DNA from: Prevotellaceae bacterium
GTDB taxonomy: Bacteria > Bacteroidota > Bacteroidia > Bacteroidales > Paludibacteraceae
NCBI GenBank assembly: GCA_031290375.1
Contig: JAITNR010000244.1
Location: forward strand, 1 to 7,724
Direction of reading: 5' to 3'
DNA length: 7,724 nt
Below the pieces are notes generated by a model. That model worked only from the letters and a program-made list of their open reading frames with translations. It did no database searches and had not been told where the DNA came from. Of this stretch, positions 6,376 through 7,724 are shown piece by piece. Both the position numbers and the translations under genes were made by a program. How positions within the stretch are numbered: position 1 is the stretch's first letter; every line of letters starts with the position of its first letter.

Positions 6376-7524
6376 CTACCTCGAACCTTGCAAAAACTCT
6401 TTTCTTTTTCCTGCAAAGAGTTCAAATTTCCAGTATTCGCAAGGCAATTCGCCGTTCATAAGTTTGATTTTTCTTGCGGGTTTGAGTCCCATATTCTGCA
6501 AATATTCTACGTTGGAACAGATAACCCACGCACTTTTTCCATTGCAACGGTGTTTGAACGTTTGCCCTATCTGGCTGTAAAATCCGAGCAAATCTTCCTC
6601 TTTCAACCGCTCGCCATAGGGCGGATTGGTTACAATCAAACCTGCATCAGAGGCAGGCTCAAAGTTTGCTATCGAACATTTTTTGACCTCGACATAACGG
6701 TTCACGCCTGCCGATTTGATATTGTCTGTTGCAGTTGAAACAGCGTTTGGAGAAAGGTCGCTGCCATAGATTTTGAACTTAAATTCTCTTTCCATACTGT
6801 CGTCATTATACAGATTATCAAAGAGTTCTCTGTCAAAATCGTTCCATTTTTCAAATTGAAAACTTTTGCGAAACAATCCGGGTGGTATGTTCAGAGCAAT
6901 CAGGGCAGCCTCAACAAGTAACGTGCCCGAACCGCACATGGGGTCGTAGAAGTCCGATTGTCCTTCCCAGCCTGCCAAAAGCAACATACCTGCCGCCAAA
7001 GCCTCATTAATGGGTGCTTGCGTATTGCCCACACGATAGCCGCGTTTGTGCAGGCTGTCGCCCGAACTGTCAAGCGACAGCGTACAACGGTTTTGAGCAA
7101 TGTGAATGTTTATCATCACATCGGGGTTTGTCAGCCGTACAGACGGGCGTTTTTCGTACTTCTCGGAAAAATAGTCGGCAATGGCATCCTTAATCCGGTA
7201 CGAAACAAATTGTGAGTGTCGAAATGTATCAGAATAGACCGTTGAGTCTATAGAGATAGTCTGATTGACAGACATATAATCTTCCCAATTTATTTTTTTA
7301 ACCGCCGCATAAATTTCGTCCGCATCTTTTGCGTTGAAAGTATGAATAATTTTCAGCACGCGAGAAGCGGTTCTAAGAGACAGGTTTGCTCTGTACATCA
7401 GCTTCATGTCGCCTGAAAATGATACTGCACGCCGTTCTTTATTAATGTTTTTTGCTCCAAGTTTTTGCAGCTCCTGCTCCAAAACTTCCTCCAAGCCCAA
7501 AAATGTTTTAGCAACAAAGTTCAT
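6376..7524 (-). CDS. rlmL: THUMP-domain class I SAM-dependent RNA methyltransferase, RlmL type
   Basis: This enzyme should transfer methyl groups from S-adenosylmethionine to the exocyclic N2 of a guanine in 23S rRNA (m2G2445 in E. coli); the exact site here is inferred from family membership. From the ATG at 7524 it has 382 residues. A THUMP RNA-binding region spans about 45-155, followed by the conserved linker HKRGYR (159-164). The methyltransferase domain has the SAM-binding DPMCGSGT (194-201), GSDLSP (254-259) and the catalytic TNPPYG (299-304). It corresponds to the N-terminal half of E. coli RlmKL and lacks the RlmK half, which is usual outside the gammaproteobacteria. An in-frame TTG at 7551 would add nine residues, but it lies inside the promoter -7 box, and the family begins MNFVAKTF-like, so I chose 7524. 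The gene ends in two tandem TAG stops (6376-6378, 6373-6375). No Shine-Dalgarno sequence is present. Confidence 0.93.
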   Translation of the reverse strand: MNFVAKTFLGLEEVLEQELQKLGAKNINKERRAVSFSGDMKLMYRANLSLRTASRVLKIIHTFNAKDADEIYAAVKKINWEDYMSVNQTISIDSTVYSDTFRHSQFVSYRIKDAIADYFSEKYEKRPSVRLTNPDVMINIHIAQNRCTLSLDSSGDSLHKRGYRVGNTQAPINEALAAGMLLLAGWEGQSDFYDPMCGSGTLLVEAALIALNIPPGLFRKSFQFEKWNDFDRELFDNLYNDDSMEREFKFKIYGSDLSPNAVSTATDNIKSAGVNRYVEVKKCSIANFEPASDAGLIVTNPPYGERLKEEDLLGFYSQIGQTFKHRCNGKSAWVICSNVEYLQNMGLKPARKIKLMNGELPCEYWKFELFAGKRKEFLQGSR

Positions 7525-7548
7525 CAGTTTATGTAAATATATTTTTTG

Positions 7549-7556
7549 CAAAAGTA
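7549..7556 (-). promoter_or_regulatory. -7 promoter element of the rlmL-type gene
   Basis: On the minus strand this reads TACTTTTG followed by CA, the same eight bases as the yycJ promoter box. It sits 25 bases from the ATG at 7524, almost the same distance as in yycJ (24). No good -33 TTTG is visible at the expected spacing. The box contains the TTG that would otherwise be read as an upstream start codon. Confidence 0.5.
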
Positions 7557-7724
7557 ATTAAAAAAAATCAAAAAGAGGGCTTGAAAAATAAATTTGCATA
7601 ATTAAAAAATTCGGTAGTGTTATCCAAAGTATGCTATTTTAAACAAATCCATAGTTAATATAAAAGAACGCCAAGTCAAAAGCTTTGAAATGATTGAATA
7701 ATTTTTTGGAAAAACAGCAAGTTT
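7557..7724. other. Right-hand flank, no supported gene
   Basis: This A+T-rich stretch holds no recognisable gene. A + strand TAAATTTGCA at 7589-7598 matches the -7 consensus and could drive transcription to the right, but no -33 box lies at the proper distance and no open frame follows within the window. A minus-strand frame is open from the window edge to a TAA at 7620-7622 (34 codons, ending FKIAYFG). It could be the tail of a gene beyond the edge or chance, and I recognise nothing in it. Confidence 0.5.

Noticed and set aside
7620..7724. Minus-strand 34-codon frame open at the right edge
   Set aside because: A frame this short can easily stay open by chance when six are considered, and nothing in it is recognisable.
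1..7724. CRISPR array, tRNA, rRNA, riboswitch, phage or defence genes
   Set aside because: I saw no regularly spaced repeats, no tRNA-like cloverleaf arms, no rRNA motifs, and all five supported genes are of known metabolic or housekeeping families.

Overview
The window looks like ordinary chromosome from a Bacteroidota bacterium, most likely an anaerobic member of the Bacteroidales. Several signs agree. The DNA is A+T-rich. None of the five genes has a Shine-Dalgarno sequence. Four of the five have an upstream match to the Bacteroidota -7 promoter element TAnnTTTG, in each case extended to TAnnTTTGCA. The M49 peptidase has a lipoprotein signal peptide and the HECLGH zinc motif, which I recall from the Bacteroides enzyme. 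The species cannot be told from this sequence.

Layout, left to right. Positions 1-374 carry no convincing gene and hold short dispersed repeats, including an imperfect inverted repeat of a common intergenic type. On the minus strand follow methylaspartate ammonia-lyase (375-1619) and, 62 bp upstream of it, a dipeptidyl peptidase III-like lipoprotein (1682-3733); these may share a transcript. A 204-bp repeat-bearing gap separates them from a YycJ/WalJ-type metallo-beta-lactamase-fold hydrolase (3938-4735, minus). That gene diverges from ffh (5021-6349, plus) across a 285-bp gap. ffh converges, with only 26 bp between stop codons, on an RlmL-type THUMP-domain rRNA methyltransferase (minus, start best placed at 7524). 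The last 200 bp hold the methyltransferase promoter and no supported gene.

Functionally, ffh and the methyltransferase are housekeeping genes for protein targeting and ribosome modification. The peptidase and ammonia-lyase would fit peptide and glutamate catabolism, but their pairing is only a positional inference, because the glutamate mutase genes that make the lyase's substrate are not in the window.

I did not find a new biological system here. The points most worth a second look are the dispersed repeats: one lies on the -33 box of the peptidase promoter, and another brackets the yycJ-like gene as direct repeats. Also notable are the methyltransferase start codon and the ammonia-lyase standing apart from its pathway partners.
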